64,000 nucleotides of DNA from the NCBI GenBank assembly GCA_035574315.1, contig DATLYW010000026.1:1-64000 (forward strand). Direction: 5' to 3'. The DNA comes from Candidatus Zixiibacteriota bacterium. GTDB lineage: Bacteria; Desulfobacterota; Binatia; UBA9968. Shown here one piece after another: positions 7,385 to 16,365 of the stretch. Position 1 is the stretch's first letter, and every line of letters begins with the position of its first letter. Both the position numbers and the translations under genes were made by a program. The notes beneath the pieces are model-generated. The model was given only the letters and a program-made list of their open reading frames with translations. It was not told the DNA's origin and ran no database searches.

Positions 7385-8280
7385 CGCGCGCCTATGTCGC
7401 GTTTGTCGCCCGGCGCGTGCGCCACAGCCTGCGGGAACTGCTGTGGACCCACGTGCTTACGTCCGGGACCGTCGCGATGACCCTCTTTCTCTTCGGCGTG
7501 TTCATGTTGCTGCAGGCCAACCTCCAGGCGCTGCTCCGGGGCTGGAGCGAGGAAATCGAGCTGCACGCGTATCTGGCGGACGGCGCGGGTCCGGCGGAGC
7601 TCCAGAGCGTGGCGCAGCGGGTGCGGGCCTTTCCCGAGGTAGAGCAGGTCCACTCCATCTCGCGGGAGCAGGCGTGGAAGGACTTTCAGAGCGCGCTGGG
7701 CACGCAGTCGGGGCTCCTGGAAGGGCTGCCACGCGACGTGCTTCCGGCCTCGCTACGCGTCACGTTGCGCCCGCGCTACCGCGACGGTCCCGCCGTGGAG
7801 GAGATCGCCGAGCGGTTGCGGCGGGAAAAGGGAATTGCCGCCGTCGAATACCCGCAGGAGTGGGTCGAGCGTCTGAGCCTGGTCGTCCTGGGCGTTCGCT
7901 GGGCGAAGTGGGTTCTGGGGGGGGTCCTCTTCGTCGCCGCGTTTTTCATCGTCGGCAGCATGACGCGCCTGGCGATCCTCGCGCGCCGCGACGAGGTTGA
8001 AATCATGGAGCTGGTAGGAGCCCCCCGGGAGGTCATTCAGGCGCCGTTTTTCGTGGAGGGCGTGATCCAGGGGGCAGCGGGCTCAGCGGTGGCCGTCTTC
8101 TTCCTGTGGCTCCTGCACCGCCTGCTGAGCGAGCATCTGAGCTCGGTGACTGTGCTGCTCGGCGCGCCGGGTCGCTTGCAGTTTCTCGACGGCTCGGGCG
8201 TGGCGCTGATCCTGACGCTGGGATGTCTTCTCGGCGGTTGCGGCAGCCTCTTCTCGCTCAGGAGGTATCTCGGCCGATGA
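7381..8280 (+). CDS. ftsX: cell division protein FtsX (ABC permease)
   Basis: A 299-residue FtsX-type permease. The N-terminal cytoplasmic segment is followed by a first membrane helix (around MTLFLFGVFMLLQANL), an extracytoplasmic domain of about 110 residues, and three further helices near WVLGGVLFVAAFFIVGSMT and at the C-terminus. A TTG start overlaps the ftsE stop (TTGA), and the stop overlaps envC as ATGA, so ftsE, ftsX and envC are a tightly coupled unit. FtsX transmits the ATP state of FtsE to the periplasmic hydrolase activator. Confidence 0.92.
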   Translation: MTRAYVAFVARRVRHSLRELLWTHVLTSGTVAMTLFLFGVFMLLQANLQALLRGWSEEIELHAYLADGAGPAELQSVAQRVRAFPEVEQVHSISREQAWKDFQSALGTQSGLLEGLPRDVLPASLRVTLRPRYRDGPAVEEIAERLRREKGIAAVEYPQEWVERLSLVVLGVRWAKWVLGGVLFVAAFFIVGSMTRLAILARRDEVEIMELVGAPREVIQAPFFVEGVIQGAAGSAVAVFFLWLLHRLLSEHLSSVTVLLGAPGRLQFLDGSGVALILTLGCLLGGCGSLFSLRRYLGR

Positions 8281-9428
8281 GAAGGGTTGCGGCGATCGCG
8301 GTCGGGTTCGCTGTAGCCGCGGCCGCGGCATCGCTCCATGCGGCCGGCGCTGATCGGGACCTCGACAAGATCCGGAAAAAGATCGAAGCCGAAAAACGGG
8401 GTCTTTCCCGGGTGCAAAAACAGGAGGGCTCGGTCCTGCAGGCGTTAGGGGAGATTCAGTCGGCTTTGCAAAAGAGGAACGCCGAAGTCCGCCGGGCGAG
8501 CGCACGGCTGGAGGAGCTTGCAGCCGGTTTGCGGGCGAAACAGGCCGAAGGGGAGCGGCTGCGGGCCTCGCTCGAGCGCCAGCGCGCGCTGCTGGCGAAG
8601 CGTGCCGCGGCCCTGTATCGCTGGCAGCGAAGCGGGAGCCCTCTGGTCATCTTGAACGGTGCGGCATCGCTCGCGGTCGTGCAGCGGCGCAAGCACTATC
8701 TGCAGGCGGCGCTGGCGTTCGATCAGGAGCTGATCAACGATCTCAAACAGGGGGCGGCTCGCCAGGAGCAGGTGACCCGGGAGCTGGCGCAGAAGCAACA
8801 AGAGATCGAGGAGCAGCATCGGGCGCTGGCGGCGGCGCGAGAGGAGCTGGCGCAGGAGGCGGAAAAGAAGAAACGGCTCCTCGCCAGCCTGCGCCGGGAA
8901 AAGGAAACCAGGCAGCGGGCGCTTAAGGAGCTCGAACAGGCGGCGCTACGACTGCAGAAAATGATGGAGGAGTTCGCGCGCCGATCGGCGGCGCGGCCGC
9001 GGGAGGGCCCGGCGGGAACCGGTCTCGAGCGCCTGCGCGGCAGGCTCGATTGGCCCGTCAAGGGCCAGCTCGTCGGCGGTTTCGGGAGAACCCGGCACAA
9101 GGAGTTCGGGGAGGAAATTTTCCGCAAGGGCATCGACATCGAGGCGCCGGTCGGAGAAGGAATCAAGGCCGTCGAGCAAGGACGGGTGGTCTTCGCCGAC
9201 CGCTTCTCCGGTTACGGCAACATGTTGATCGTGGATCATGGGGAGCGCTACTACAGTATTTACGCTCATCTTTCGGAATTTCTTAAGAAAACCGGAGATC
9301 TGGTCAAACGGGGAGAAGTGATCGGCCGGGTTGGGGACAGCGATTCCCTGTCCGGGGCGCGCCTGTACTTCGAGCTGCGCAAGGACGGCAAGCCGGTCGA
9401 TCCTCTGGCCTATCTCAAGGGGCAATAG
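8277..9428 (+). CDS. envC: EnvC-like murein hydrolase activator (degenerate LytM domain)
   Basis: A 383-residue exported protein: signal sequence (AIAVGFAVAAAAASLHAAG), long coiled coil from about residue 25 to 240, and a C-terminal LytM/M23 fold. The zinc-site residues are replaced: the usual HxGxD turn reads RKGIDIEAP and the final HxH is LYF, so the domain cannot bind zinc normally. This fits EnvC, which recruits and activates N-acetylmuramyl-L-alanine amidases and does not cut itself. The start overlaps the ftsX stop (ATGA). The name follows from domain order and the ftsEX context. Confidence 0.88.
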   Translation: MRRVAAIAVGFAVAAAAASLHAAGADRDLDKIRKKIEAEKRGLSRVQKQEGSVLQALGEIQSALQKRNAEVRRASARLEELAAGLRAKQAEGERLRASLERQRALLAKRAAALYRWQRSGSPLVILNGAASLAVVQRRKHYLQAALAFDQELINDLKQGAARQEQVTRELAQKQQEIEEQHRALAAAREELAQEAEKKKRLLASLRREKETRQRALKELEQAALRLQKMMEEFARRSAARPREGPAGTGLERLRGRLDWPVKGQLVGGFGRTRHKEFGEEIFRKGIDIEAPVGEGIKAVEQGRVVFADRFSGYGNMLIVDHGERYYSIYAHLSEFLKKTGDLVKRGEVIGRVGDSDSLSGARLYFELRKDGKPVDPLAYLKGQ

Positions 9429-9491
9429 TAATTTACATCGGGTTATTATAAAATAATTTTCGCCAAAGCCGTTCCGGGGGAGAGACATCGT

Positions 9492-10850
9492 ATGCGGATG
9501 CTGAAAAAACACAGCGCGCCGGTCCTGATCCTGCTCGCGGGCGTGGCTCTCGGGTTCCTCGTCGCCGCCCAATGGGTCCCGAGCGTTTCCGCGGTTCCGC
9601 GGCAGGACTATGAGAGTCTGGAGGCCTTTGCGAACATCCTGTCGATCGTGAAGAAGAACTACGTCGAGGAGGTCGACACGCAAAACCTGGTGAACGGGGC
9701 GATCACCGGGATGCTGAGCTCTCTGGATCCGCACAGCGCCTACCTGACCCCGGATCTTTACAAGGAACTGCAGATGGATACCCAAGGGCGCTTCGGCGGC
9801 CTGGGGATCGAGATCACCATCAAGAACGGCGTGCTGACGGTGGTATCGCCGATCGAGGACACGCCCGCTTTCAAGGCCGGGATCAAGCCGGGCGACATGA
9901 TCTTCAAGATCGAGGACGAGTTCACCAAGGACATGACGCTCGTGGACGCGGTGAAGCGGATGCGGGGGCCGAAGGGCACCAAGATCAACATCTCCATCAA
10001 GCGCGAGGGTATCCCGGAGCTGATCACGTTGACGCTGGTGCGCGACACGATCCGCGTGCAGAGCGTGCGCAGTCGCGTGCTCGAGGAAGGCTACGGATAC
10101 ATCCGGCTCGCCCAGTTCCAGGAGCGCAGCGACCGCGACATGCAAAAGGCGCTCGAGAAGCTCACGGCGGAAAAGGGCGGTCTGAAGGGGCTGGTGCTCG
10201 ACCTGCGCAACAACCCCGGAGGGCTGCTCACCCAGGCGGTCCGCGTTTCCGATCTGTTCCTCGACTCGGGCCTGATCGTCTACACGGAAGGACGGGTGGA
10301 ATCGCAGAGACACAAGTACTTCGCCCAGAAGGAGGGCACCTGGCTTGGTTTCCCGATGGTCGTGCTGGTGAACAGCGGCAGCGCGAGCGCTTCGGAGATC
10401 GTTGCCGGCGCTCTCCAGGATCACAAGCGGGCCGTGGTGCTGGGGACCAAGACTTTCGGCAAGGGATCGGTGCAGACCATTCTTCCGCTGGACGACAATT
10501 CGGCGCTGCGGCTGACGACCGCGCGGTACTTTACGCCCAAGGGCCGGTCGATCCAGGCTTCGGGAATCGTTCCCGACATCGTGCTCGACAACAATCCGCC
10601 CGATGGCAAGGCCGAGGAGCGCAAGCGGCAGAGCATCCGGGAGGAAAACCTTCCCGGACATCTCGCCAACCCGCAGGAGGGCCCGTCGGGCGCGCCGGCG
10701 GAGCCGGGCGACAAGGACAAGCTCCTGCCGCCCGCCTCGGGTCCGACCGGAGACGAAACGATCGACAACGACCTGCAGCTCAAGCGGGCGCTCGACCTGT
10801 TGAAGAGCTGGGATTCCTTCAAGCAGGTCGTGCAGAAAAAGGCGGCGTGA
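9492..10850 (+). CDS. ctpA: S41 C-terminal processing protease (CtpA family)
   Basis: A 452-residue exported protease with an N-terminal membrane anchor (residues about 11-28), a PDZ domain (GLGIEITIKNGVLTVVSPIEDTPA, near 97-120) and the Ser-Lys catalytic region NSGSASASE (serine) followed by GTKTFGKGSVQ (lysine). These proteases trim periplasmic proteins, often cell-wall hydrolases and their regulators. The last 80 residues are polar and variable. It is placed 63 bases after envC, with GGGGGAGAG before the ATG, and is followed by a strong terminator, so it ends the ftsEX operon. Confidence 0.92.
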   Translation: MRMLKKHSAPVLILLAGVALGFLVAAQWVPSVSAVPRQDYESLEAFANILSIVKKNYVEEVDTQNLVNGAITGMLSSLDPHSAYLTPDLYKELQMDTQGRFGGLGIEITIKNGVLTVVSPIEDTPAFKAGIKPGDMIFKIEDEFTKDMTLVDAVKRMRGPKGTKINISIKREGIPELITLTLVRDTIRVQSVRSRVLEEGYGYIRLAQFQERSDRDMQKALEKLTAEKGGLKGLVLDLRNNPGGLLTQAVRVSDLFLDSGLIVYTEGRVESQRHKYFAQKEGTWLGFPMVVLVNSGSASASEIVAGALQDHKRAVVLGTKTFGKGSVQTILPLDDNSALRLTTARYFTPKGRSIQASGIVPDIVLDNNPPDGKAEERKRQSIREENLPGHLANPQEGPSGAPAEPGDKDKLLPPASGPTGDETIDNDLQLKRALDLLKSWDSFKQVVQKKAA

Positions 10851-10886
10851 TTCCGCCCCTGCGCACCGTGGTCTTCGAATGAACGA

Positions 10887-10918
10887 ATTAGCCCTCCCAG
10901 CGGAGGGCTAATTTTTTT
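10887..10918 (+). terminator. intrinsic terminator after ctpA
   Basis: An 11-bp perfect stem (ATTAGCCCTCC at 887-897 paired with 902-912, offset 10000) with loop CAGC is followed by a run of seven Ts. It separates the ftsEX-envC-ctpA unit from xseA. Confidence 0.92.
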
Positions 10919-10937
10919 CCGGGCAGATCGAGGGTCA

Positions 10938-12173
10938 ATGCCGACGACGAGTTACGAACCGGGGCTCCCGCTGACGGAGAGGGGAGGCCGGCACATCGTT
11001 ACCGTGAGCGAGCTCGCCCAGGCGGTCAAGCGCACCCTTGACGGCCAGCTCGGCGCCCTCTGGGTGGTCGGCGAGATTTCGAACTTCCGGATCCCGCCTT
11101 CCGGCCATTTCTACTTCACCCTCAAAGACGACAGGAGCCAGATCGCCGCGGTGATGTTCCGGCGTCCGGGAAACGGGCCCGGATTCGAGCCCGAAAACGG
11201 CATGGAAGTGCTTTGCTTCGGGCGGGTGAGTCTTTATACGGTTCGCGGGGACCTTCAGTTCTATGTCGACGTCATCGAGCCCCGCGGCTACGGCGCGCTC
11301 TACGCCGCCTTCGAGCAGCTCAAGAAAAGGCTCGCGGCCGAAGGGCTTTTTGCTCCGGAGCGCAAGCGACCCCTGCCGTTCCTGCCCGTTTCCATCGGCA
11401 TCGTGACTTCCGAAAAGGGCGCGGCGCTGCGCGACATGCTCCGCGTCATCGACGATCGGTTTCCGGACCGCAGAATCGTGGTGCGGCCGGTCAGGGTCCA
11501 GGGAGACGGTGCCGCGGCTGAGATCGCCGCCGCGATTCGGGAGCTCGGGGCGCACGGCGGCGTCGACGTGATGATCGTGGGGCGGGGAGGGGGCTCGGTC
11601 GAGGATCTCTGGGCTTTCAACGAAGAGATCGTCGCGCGGGCGATCGCCGCCTCTCCGGTGCCCGTGGTCTCGGCCGTTGGCCACGAGATCGATTTCACGA
11701 TCGCCGATTTCGTCGCCGACCTGCGCGCTCCCACGCCTACGGCGGCGGCGCAGATGGTGATCCCCCGCCGCGCGGACCTCGCGGAGCGGCTGGGGGCTCT
11801 GGAGATCCAGCTGCTGCGCTGCATGCGCGCCGAGGTGGCGGCGGCGCGGGAGCGCTGCGACGCCCTGGCGCGCCGCCTGAGCGACCCGGGGCGAAAGCTC
11901 AGGGAAAACCAGCAACGGCTCGACGAGGCGGCGCTGGACCTCGTCCGCAGCTTTCGGGAACGCTTGCGGCGCAGCCGGGAGCGGCTGGCGCACGCAGCCG
12001 GGCGGCTGGATGCGCTGAGCCCGCTGGCGGTCCTCCAGCGCGGCTACGCCATCGCTCACCGGCTTCCGGAAGAGCGGATCATAAAGGACAGCGCGTCGCT
12101 GAGCCGGGGCGATCTCCTCCGCGTGCGCCTGGCTCGGGGCGAGGCGCTCTGCCGGGTCGAGGAGAGCAAGTGA
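10938..12173 (+). CDS. xseA: exodeoxyribonuclease VII large subunit
   Basis: A 411-residue XseA: N-terminal OB-fold (VVGEISNFRIPPSGHFYFTLKD), central nuclease domain with GRGGGSVEDLWAFNEE and SAVGHEIDFTIADFVADLRAPTPTAAA (split here only for reference), and a C-terminal coiled coil that binds XseB. ExoVII degrades single-stranded DNA from both ends to short oligonucleotides. The small subunit gene lies one gene downstream, with a peptidase gene between. The stop is directly followed by the next ATG, so these genes are co-transcribed. Confidence 0.95.
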   Translation: MPTTSYEPGLPLTERGGRHIVTVSELAQAVKRTLDGQLGALWVVGEISNFRIPPSGHFYFTLKDDRSQIAAVMFRRPGNGPGFEPENGMEVLCFGRVSLYTVRGDLQFYVDVIEPRGYGALYAAFEQLKKRLAAEGLFAPERKRPLPFLPVSIGIVTSEKGAALRDMLRVIDDRFPDRRIVVRPVRVQGDGAAAEIAAAIRELGAHGGVDVMIVGRGGGSVEDLWAFNEEIVARAIAASPVPVVSAVGHEIDFTIADFVADLRAPTPTAAAQMVIPRRADLAERLGALEIQLLRCMRAEVAAARERCDALARRLSDPGRKLRENQQRLDEAALDLVRSFRERLRRSRERLAHAAGRLDALSPLAVLQRGYAIAHRLPEERIIKDSASLSRGDLLRVRLARGEALCRVEESK

Positions 12174-12174
12174 C

Positions 12175-13068
12175 ATGGGCCGCCTGCGCCGCGCCGGCTG
12201 GCTGGTCGCCCTCGCTGCCGTGCCCTGCTTTGCCGCGGAGCCGAAGCTCGCGGTCGTAAAGAAGACCGAGGTGTTCCAGGGCGGGATCGTCGAAATCGAA
12301 GCCGCGGCCGACGGCCTGACGGCGATCGAAGGGCGATTCGGGAAGGAAAAGATCGGCCTTTATCCGACGGGGGCGGGAAAGTTCGGCGCCGTCCTGGGGA
12401 TCGATCTCGAGGCCGAACCGGGCCCGGCCAGGATCTGGTTGAAAGCGGTCGGGCGGTCCGGCTCCGAGCGCGAAGCTACGCTGTCGTTCAAGGTCAAGGC
12501 GAGGGCATTTGCGACGGAGTCGTTTTCGGTCGCCCAGGATCACGAGCCGGTCGGCCCGGAAGCGATGGAGCGGATCCGCGCCGAGCAGGAGCAGTTCGCG
12601 CGCGTGTTCGCAGCGTCCATCCCGCACCGGCTCTGGGAGGGAACGTTCATCAGACCCGTTGCCGGCGAGGTGCGTTCACCGTTCGGCCTGCGTCGGATCG
12701 TCAACGGGATCGCGCGAGCACCCCACGCGGGGGCCGATTTGCGCGCTCCGCAGGGCACGCAAGTCCTGGCGTCAAATCACGGCCGGGTGGTTCTGGTCGG
12801 GGACTTCTTCTTCAGCGGCAAAAGCATGGTGCTTGATCACGGCGCCGGCGTGTTCACGATGTACTTTCATCTTTCCGAGTTCCTGGCGCAGCAGGGAGCA
12901 GCGGTGCGCAAAGGCGACCCGATCGCTCTTTCGGGAATGACCGGCCGGGTGACCGGGCCTCATCTGCACTGGGGAGCCAGGATTTATAACGCGAGAATCG
13001 ACCCGTTCGAGCTGATCGAGAAGATCGGGGCGGAAAGGGGCGAGGCTGCGTCCGCGAACAGGGAGTGA
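12175..13068 (+). CDS. M23 (LytM) endopeptidase, NlpD/MepM-like, with intact zinc site
   Basis: A 297-residue exported protein with signal peptide ending near CFAAEP, a beta-rich domain of about 100 residues, a short helix and a C-terminal LytM domain. Unlike the EnvC-like protein, all zinc and catalytic residues are present: HAGADLRAP (His and Asp), YFHLSEF and PHLHWG (HxH). It should therefore cut peptidoglycan cross-links or stem peptides. It sits between xseA and xseB with 1-base spacing on the left and a GTGA overlap or 5-base gap on the right. Confidence 0.88.
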   Translation: MGRLRRAGWLVALAAVPCFAAEPKLAVVKKTEVFQGGIVEIEAAADGLTAIEGRFGKEKIGLYPTGAGKFGAVLGIDLEAEPGPARIWLKAVGRSGSEREATLSFKVKARAFATESFSVAQDHEPVGPEAMERIRAEQEQFARVFAASIPHRLWEGTFIRPVAGEVRSPFGLRRIVNGIARAPHAGADLRAPQGTQVLASNHGRVVLVGDFFFSGKSMVLDHGAGVFTMYFHLSEFLAQQGAAVRKGDPIALSGMTGRVTGPHLHWGARIYNARIDPFELIEKIGAERGEAASANRE

Positions 13069-13073
13069 TAAAG

Positions 13074-13334
13074 ATGGCGGCAAAGGATCGAAACGAGGAC
13101 AGGTTCGAGGCCGCGCTGGAAGAGCTCGAGCGGGTCGTCGAACAGCTGGAGTCCGGGGACCTTCCGCTGGAAGAGGCGCTGGCCGTTTTCGAAAGAGGCG
13201 TGGCGCTGGTGAAGCGTTGCAGCCAGAAGCTCGTGGAGGTCGAAAAGAGGATCGAGCTGCTGGTGAAGGACAAAGAGGGGCGGTTGCAGCTCAGGAGCTT
13301 CGAGCCGGGAAGTTCTCCGGGGGACGAGCAATGA
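13074..13334 (+). CDS. xseB: exodeoxyribonuclease VII small subunit
   Basis: An 86-residue XseB recognisable from FEAALEELERVVEQLESGDLPLEEALAVFERG (given in parts: the ELERVVEQLESG and LPLEEAL blocks are diagnostic). It forms a helical hairpin that packs on XseA. I prefer the ATG at 13074 with GGGAG at 13061-13065; a GTG at 13065 overlapping the preceding stop would add three residues. The small acidic tail is typical. Confidence 0.92.
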   Translation: MAAKDRNEDRFEAALEELERVVEQLESGDLPLEEALAVFERGVALVKRCSQKLVEVEKRIELLVKDKEGRLQLRSFEPGSSPGDEQ

Positions 13335-13504
13335 GGCAGGGCGCGAAATTCCCGGCGGCCGGGCCCGGAGGCCCGGCCAGACGTTTGAAGACGGAGCGCC
13401 TTCGAGATAGATTGACTCGCGGGCGTCCCGCGCTACGATCCCCCCAAGAGACTTCCGGCTCCGGGGCTGGGTGTCGAGCCGCCACGGAAACCTTGGAGTC
13501 CTCC

Positions 13505-14419
13505 TTGAACCATCCGAATCATCTCGATCTCGAGGACTATCTGCGGACGCGCAAGGCATGGGTGGATCGCGCCCTCTCCCGGTGGCTGAAAGAGTATCCG
13601 GGGCATACCCACGCGGTCTGGAAAGCGATGCGCTACGGGCTGTTTCCGGGGGGCAAGAGGATCCGGCCGATTCTCACGCTGGCTACGGGGGAGCTCTTCG
13701 GAGCGCGGCCGAAGGTCCTGCTTCCGTTCGCGTGCGCTGTGGAAATGATCCACGCTTATTCGATCATTCACGACGATCTGCCCGCGCTGGACGACGACGA
13801 CATCCGGCGCGGGGAGCCGGCGGCCCATAAGGTATTCGGCGAGGGGGTGGCGCTGCTTGCCGGCGATGGCTTGTTGACCGCCGCGTTCCATATTTTGTCC
13901 TCCCCTGAAGTGCGGCGGGCGCTGCCACCCGAGCTGGTGCTCAACTTAATTCACGAGCTGGGGCATGCTGCAGGGGTGGCGGGGTTGGTCGGGGGGCAGG
14001 CGTTCGATCTCGAGGCGGAAAACCGGGAGGTCGATCTTGCGACCGTGGAATGGATCCATGTGCGCAAGACCGGCGCCTTGATCCTGGCTTCGGTGCGGCT
14101 CGGGGCACAGGTCGCGATGGCCAGGGGAGCCGACCTGCGGCGCGTCTCGCGCTTCGGCGAATATCTCGGGCTCGCTTTTCAGATCGCGGACGACATCGTG
14201 GACGCAGGCGGGCAGGGGGGGGCGGCGGGCAAGCGCCTCGAGTCGGGCCGCACCGAGCGCAAGAAGGCCACGTATCCCTCCGTCGTGGGCATCGCCCAGG
14301 CGAAGGAGCGGCTGCGCGAGCTCTTGCGCAACTGCATTCGCGAGCTGGAACCGTTCGGCGAAGCGGCAGCGGCGCTGCGCGGCATCGCCCGCCGGATCGT
14401 CGAGCCGGCCGTTCAGTAG
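13505..14419 (+). CDS. ispA: farnesyl/geranylgeranyl diphosphate synthase
   Basis: A short-chain trans-prenyl synthase of about 304 residues. The first Asp-rich motif is HDDLPALDDDDIRRGEPAAHK and the second is FQIADDIVD; GGKRIRP is the substrate-binding signature near residue 47. It condenses IPP with DMAPP or GPP to supply quinone, bactoprenol and hopanoid side chains. The start is uncertain: a TTG at 13505 with GGAG six bases upstream fits the family length; no ATG is available. Its neighbour dxs makes the first MEP-pathway intermediate. Confidence 0.9.
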   Translation: MNHPNHLDLEDYLRTRKAWVDRALSRWLKEYPGHTHAVWKAMRYGLFPGGKRIRPILTLATGELFGARPKVLLPFACAVEMIHAYSIIHDDLPALDDDDIRRGEPAAHKVFGEGVALLAGDGLLTAAFHILSSPEVRRALPPELVLNLIHELGHAAGVAGLVGGQAFDLEAENREVDLATVEWIHVRKTGALILASVRLGAQVAMARGADLRRVSRFGEYLGLAFQIADDIVDAGGQGGAAGKRLESGRTERKKATYPSVVGIAQAKERLRELLRNCIRELEPFGEAAAALRGIARRIVEPAVQ

Positions 14420-14448
14420 AAACTCAACCGGGAAGGCAACAGGCGCGT

Positions 14449-16365
14449 ATGGCACGTTTGATCGACGGCATCGAGTGTCCGGGTGACATCCGGAAGCTTA
14501 CGGTCGAAGAGCTCAAGCAACTCGCCCAGGAAATCCGCGAGGAAGTGATCTCGGTGGTGTCGGAGGTCGGCGGACATTTCGCGTCGACACTCGGCGCGGT
14601 CGAGCTGACGCTGGCGCTCCACTACGTCTTCAACACGCCCGAGGATCGCATCGTCTGGGACACCGGCCACCAGGCTTACGCCCACAAGCTGATCTGCGGC
14701 CGGCGCGACCGGCTGATGACGATCCGGCAGCTCGGCGGAATCAGCGGTTTCCTCAGCCGGGAGGAGAGCGAGTACGACGTCTTCGGCGCCGGCCACGCCG
14801 GCACGTCGATCTCGGCCGCTCTCGGGATGGTCGAGGCAAAGACCCTGGCGAAAGCTTCCCGCAAGGTCGTTTCGGTCATCAGCGACGGCTGCCTGAGCGC
14901 CGGCCTCACGTTCGAGGGGCTCAACCAGGCCGGTCACCTCGACAAGGACCTGATCGTCGTGCTCAATGACAACGCGATCTTCATCGATCCGCGGGTGGGT
15001 GCGGTGTCGTCCTTCCTGAGCCGGCAATTCACCACCGCGCTCGGCATGCGACTCCAGAAGAACCTCTCCGCGCTGCTGCGCACCCTGCCCAGGGGCGAGG
15101 AGCTGTTCCAGCTCGCGCGCAAGATCAAGGATTCGTTCATCGGCCTGGTCACGCCCGGCTTTTTGTTCGAAGCGCTGGGACTCCAGTACGTGGGTCCGAT
15201 CGACGGCCATAACATCGCGGAGATGGTGACCACGCTGGAAAACGTCAAGCGACTGGACCGGCCGGTCCTGGTCCACGTGCTGACCAAGAAGGGGAAAGGG
15301 TATCCGCCGGCCGAGGCCGATCCGGTGCGTTTTCACAGCGTCACTCCGTTTCACGTGCTCACCGGCAAGTCGAAAAAGGAAAAGGGGCCGGTGCCGTCGT
15401 ACACCGAGGTGTTCGCCCGCGCGCTGACACGGATCGCCGCCGAAAACCCCAAGGTCGTCGCGATCACGGCGGCCATGGGAAGCGGCACCGGCATCGACAA
15501 GTTCTCGCGCGAGATTCCCGGCCGTTCCTACGACGTCGGCATCGCGGAGCAGCACGCCGTGACGTTCGCCGCCGGGCTGGCGACCGAGGGATTGATCCCG
15601 GTGGTGGCGATCTACTCCACCTTTCTGCAGCGGGGCTACGATCAGATCCTGCACGACGTCTGCCTGCAGAACCTCCACGTGGTGTTCGCGCTGGATCGGG
15701 GCGGCCTGGTCGGGGCGGACGGCCCGACACACCACGGAGTTTTCGATTTCGCCTATATGCGGTCCATTCCGAATATCGTCGTCATGGCGCCCAAAGACGA
15801 GAACGAGCTGCAACACATGCTGCGCACGGCGGTCGACCATCCCGGGCCGATCTCGCTCCGCTACCCGCGCGGCGAGGGCTGGGGGGTCGAGCTGGAGAGC
15901 GAGCTCAAGAGACTGCCGATCGGCGAAGCGGAGGTGCTGCGCGAGGGGCGGGACCTCGTCCTGGTGGGCGTTGGCCACACCGTGATTCCGGCCCTGCGCG
16001 CCGCTCAGGACCTCGCGGCGCTCAACATCGAGACGACCGTCGTCAACGCGCGCTTCGTCAAGCCCCTGGACGTCGGGCTCTATCGGGACCTGTTCGCGCG
16101 CGTGCCGTACGTGATCACCGTCGAAGATCATGTCCTCGCGGGGGGATTCGGCAGCGCGATTGCCGAGCTGCTCGTCGACGAGGGAATGACCGACGTGTGT
16201 CTGAAGCGGCTCGGGATTCCCGACCGCTTCGTTCCCCAAGGCACTCAGGACGAGCTCAGGAAGTTGTGCGGCTTCGACAAAGACGCCATCACTCAGGCGG
16301 CGTTGCAGCTGGTGCGGCGGAGGAAGAAGCGGACCCGCGAGGGATGGGAACGAGGGAGCGCCTAG
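14449..16365 (+). CDS. dxs: 1-deoxy-D-xylulose-5-phosphate synthase
   Basis: A 638-residue DXS that condenses pyruvate and glyceraldehyde 3-phosphate at the start of the MEP pathway. Recognisable blocks are TGHQAYAHKL, GISGFLSREESEYD, YDVGIAEQHAVTFAAGLA (catalytic glutamate in EQH) and LVGADGPTHHGVFD. Two positions differ from common DXS: the cofactor GDG reads SDG (ISDGCLSAG), and GHSSTS reads GHAGTS. ATG at 14449 after GGAAGG. Between ispA and tlyA, with which it forms one operon; the last 22 bases overlap tlyA. Confidence 0.9.
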   Translation: MARLIDGIECPGDIRKLTVEELKQLAQEIREEVISVVSEVGGHFASTLGAVELTLALHYVFNTPEDRIVWDTGHQAYAHKLICGRRDRLMTIRQLGGISGFLSREESEYDVFGAGHAGTSISAALGMVEAKTLAKASRKVVSVISDGCLSAGLTFEGLNQAGHLDKDLIVVLNDNAIFIDPRVGAVSSFLSRQFTTALGMRLQKNLSALLRTLPRGEELFQLARKIKDSFIGLVTPGFLFEALGLQYVGPIDGHNIAEMVTTLENVKRLDRPVLVHVLTKKGKGYPPAEADPVRFHSVTPFHVLTGKSKKEKGPVPSYTEVFARALTRIAAENPKVVAITAAMGSGTGIDKFSREIPGRSYDVGIAEQHAVTFAAGLATEGLIPVVAIYSTFLQRGYDQILHDVCLQNLHVVFALDRGGLVGADGPTHHGVFDFAYMRSIPNIVVMAPKDENELQHMLRTAVDHPGPISLRYPRGEGWGVELESELKRLPIGEAEVLREGRDLVLVGVGHTVIPALRAAQDLAALNIETTVVNARFVKPLDVGLYRDLFARVPYVITVEDHVLAGGFGSAIAELLVDEGMTDVCLKRLGIPDRFVPQGTQDELRKLCGFDKDAITQAALQLVRRRKKRTREGWERGSA

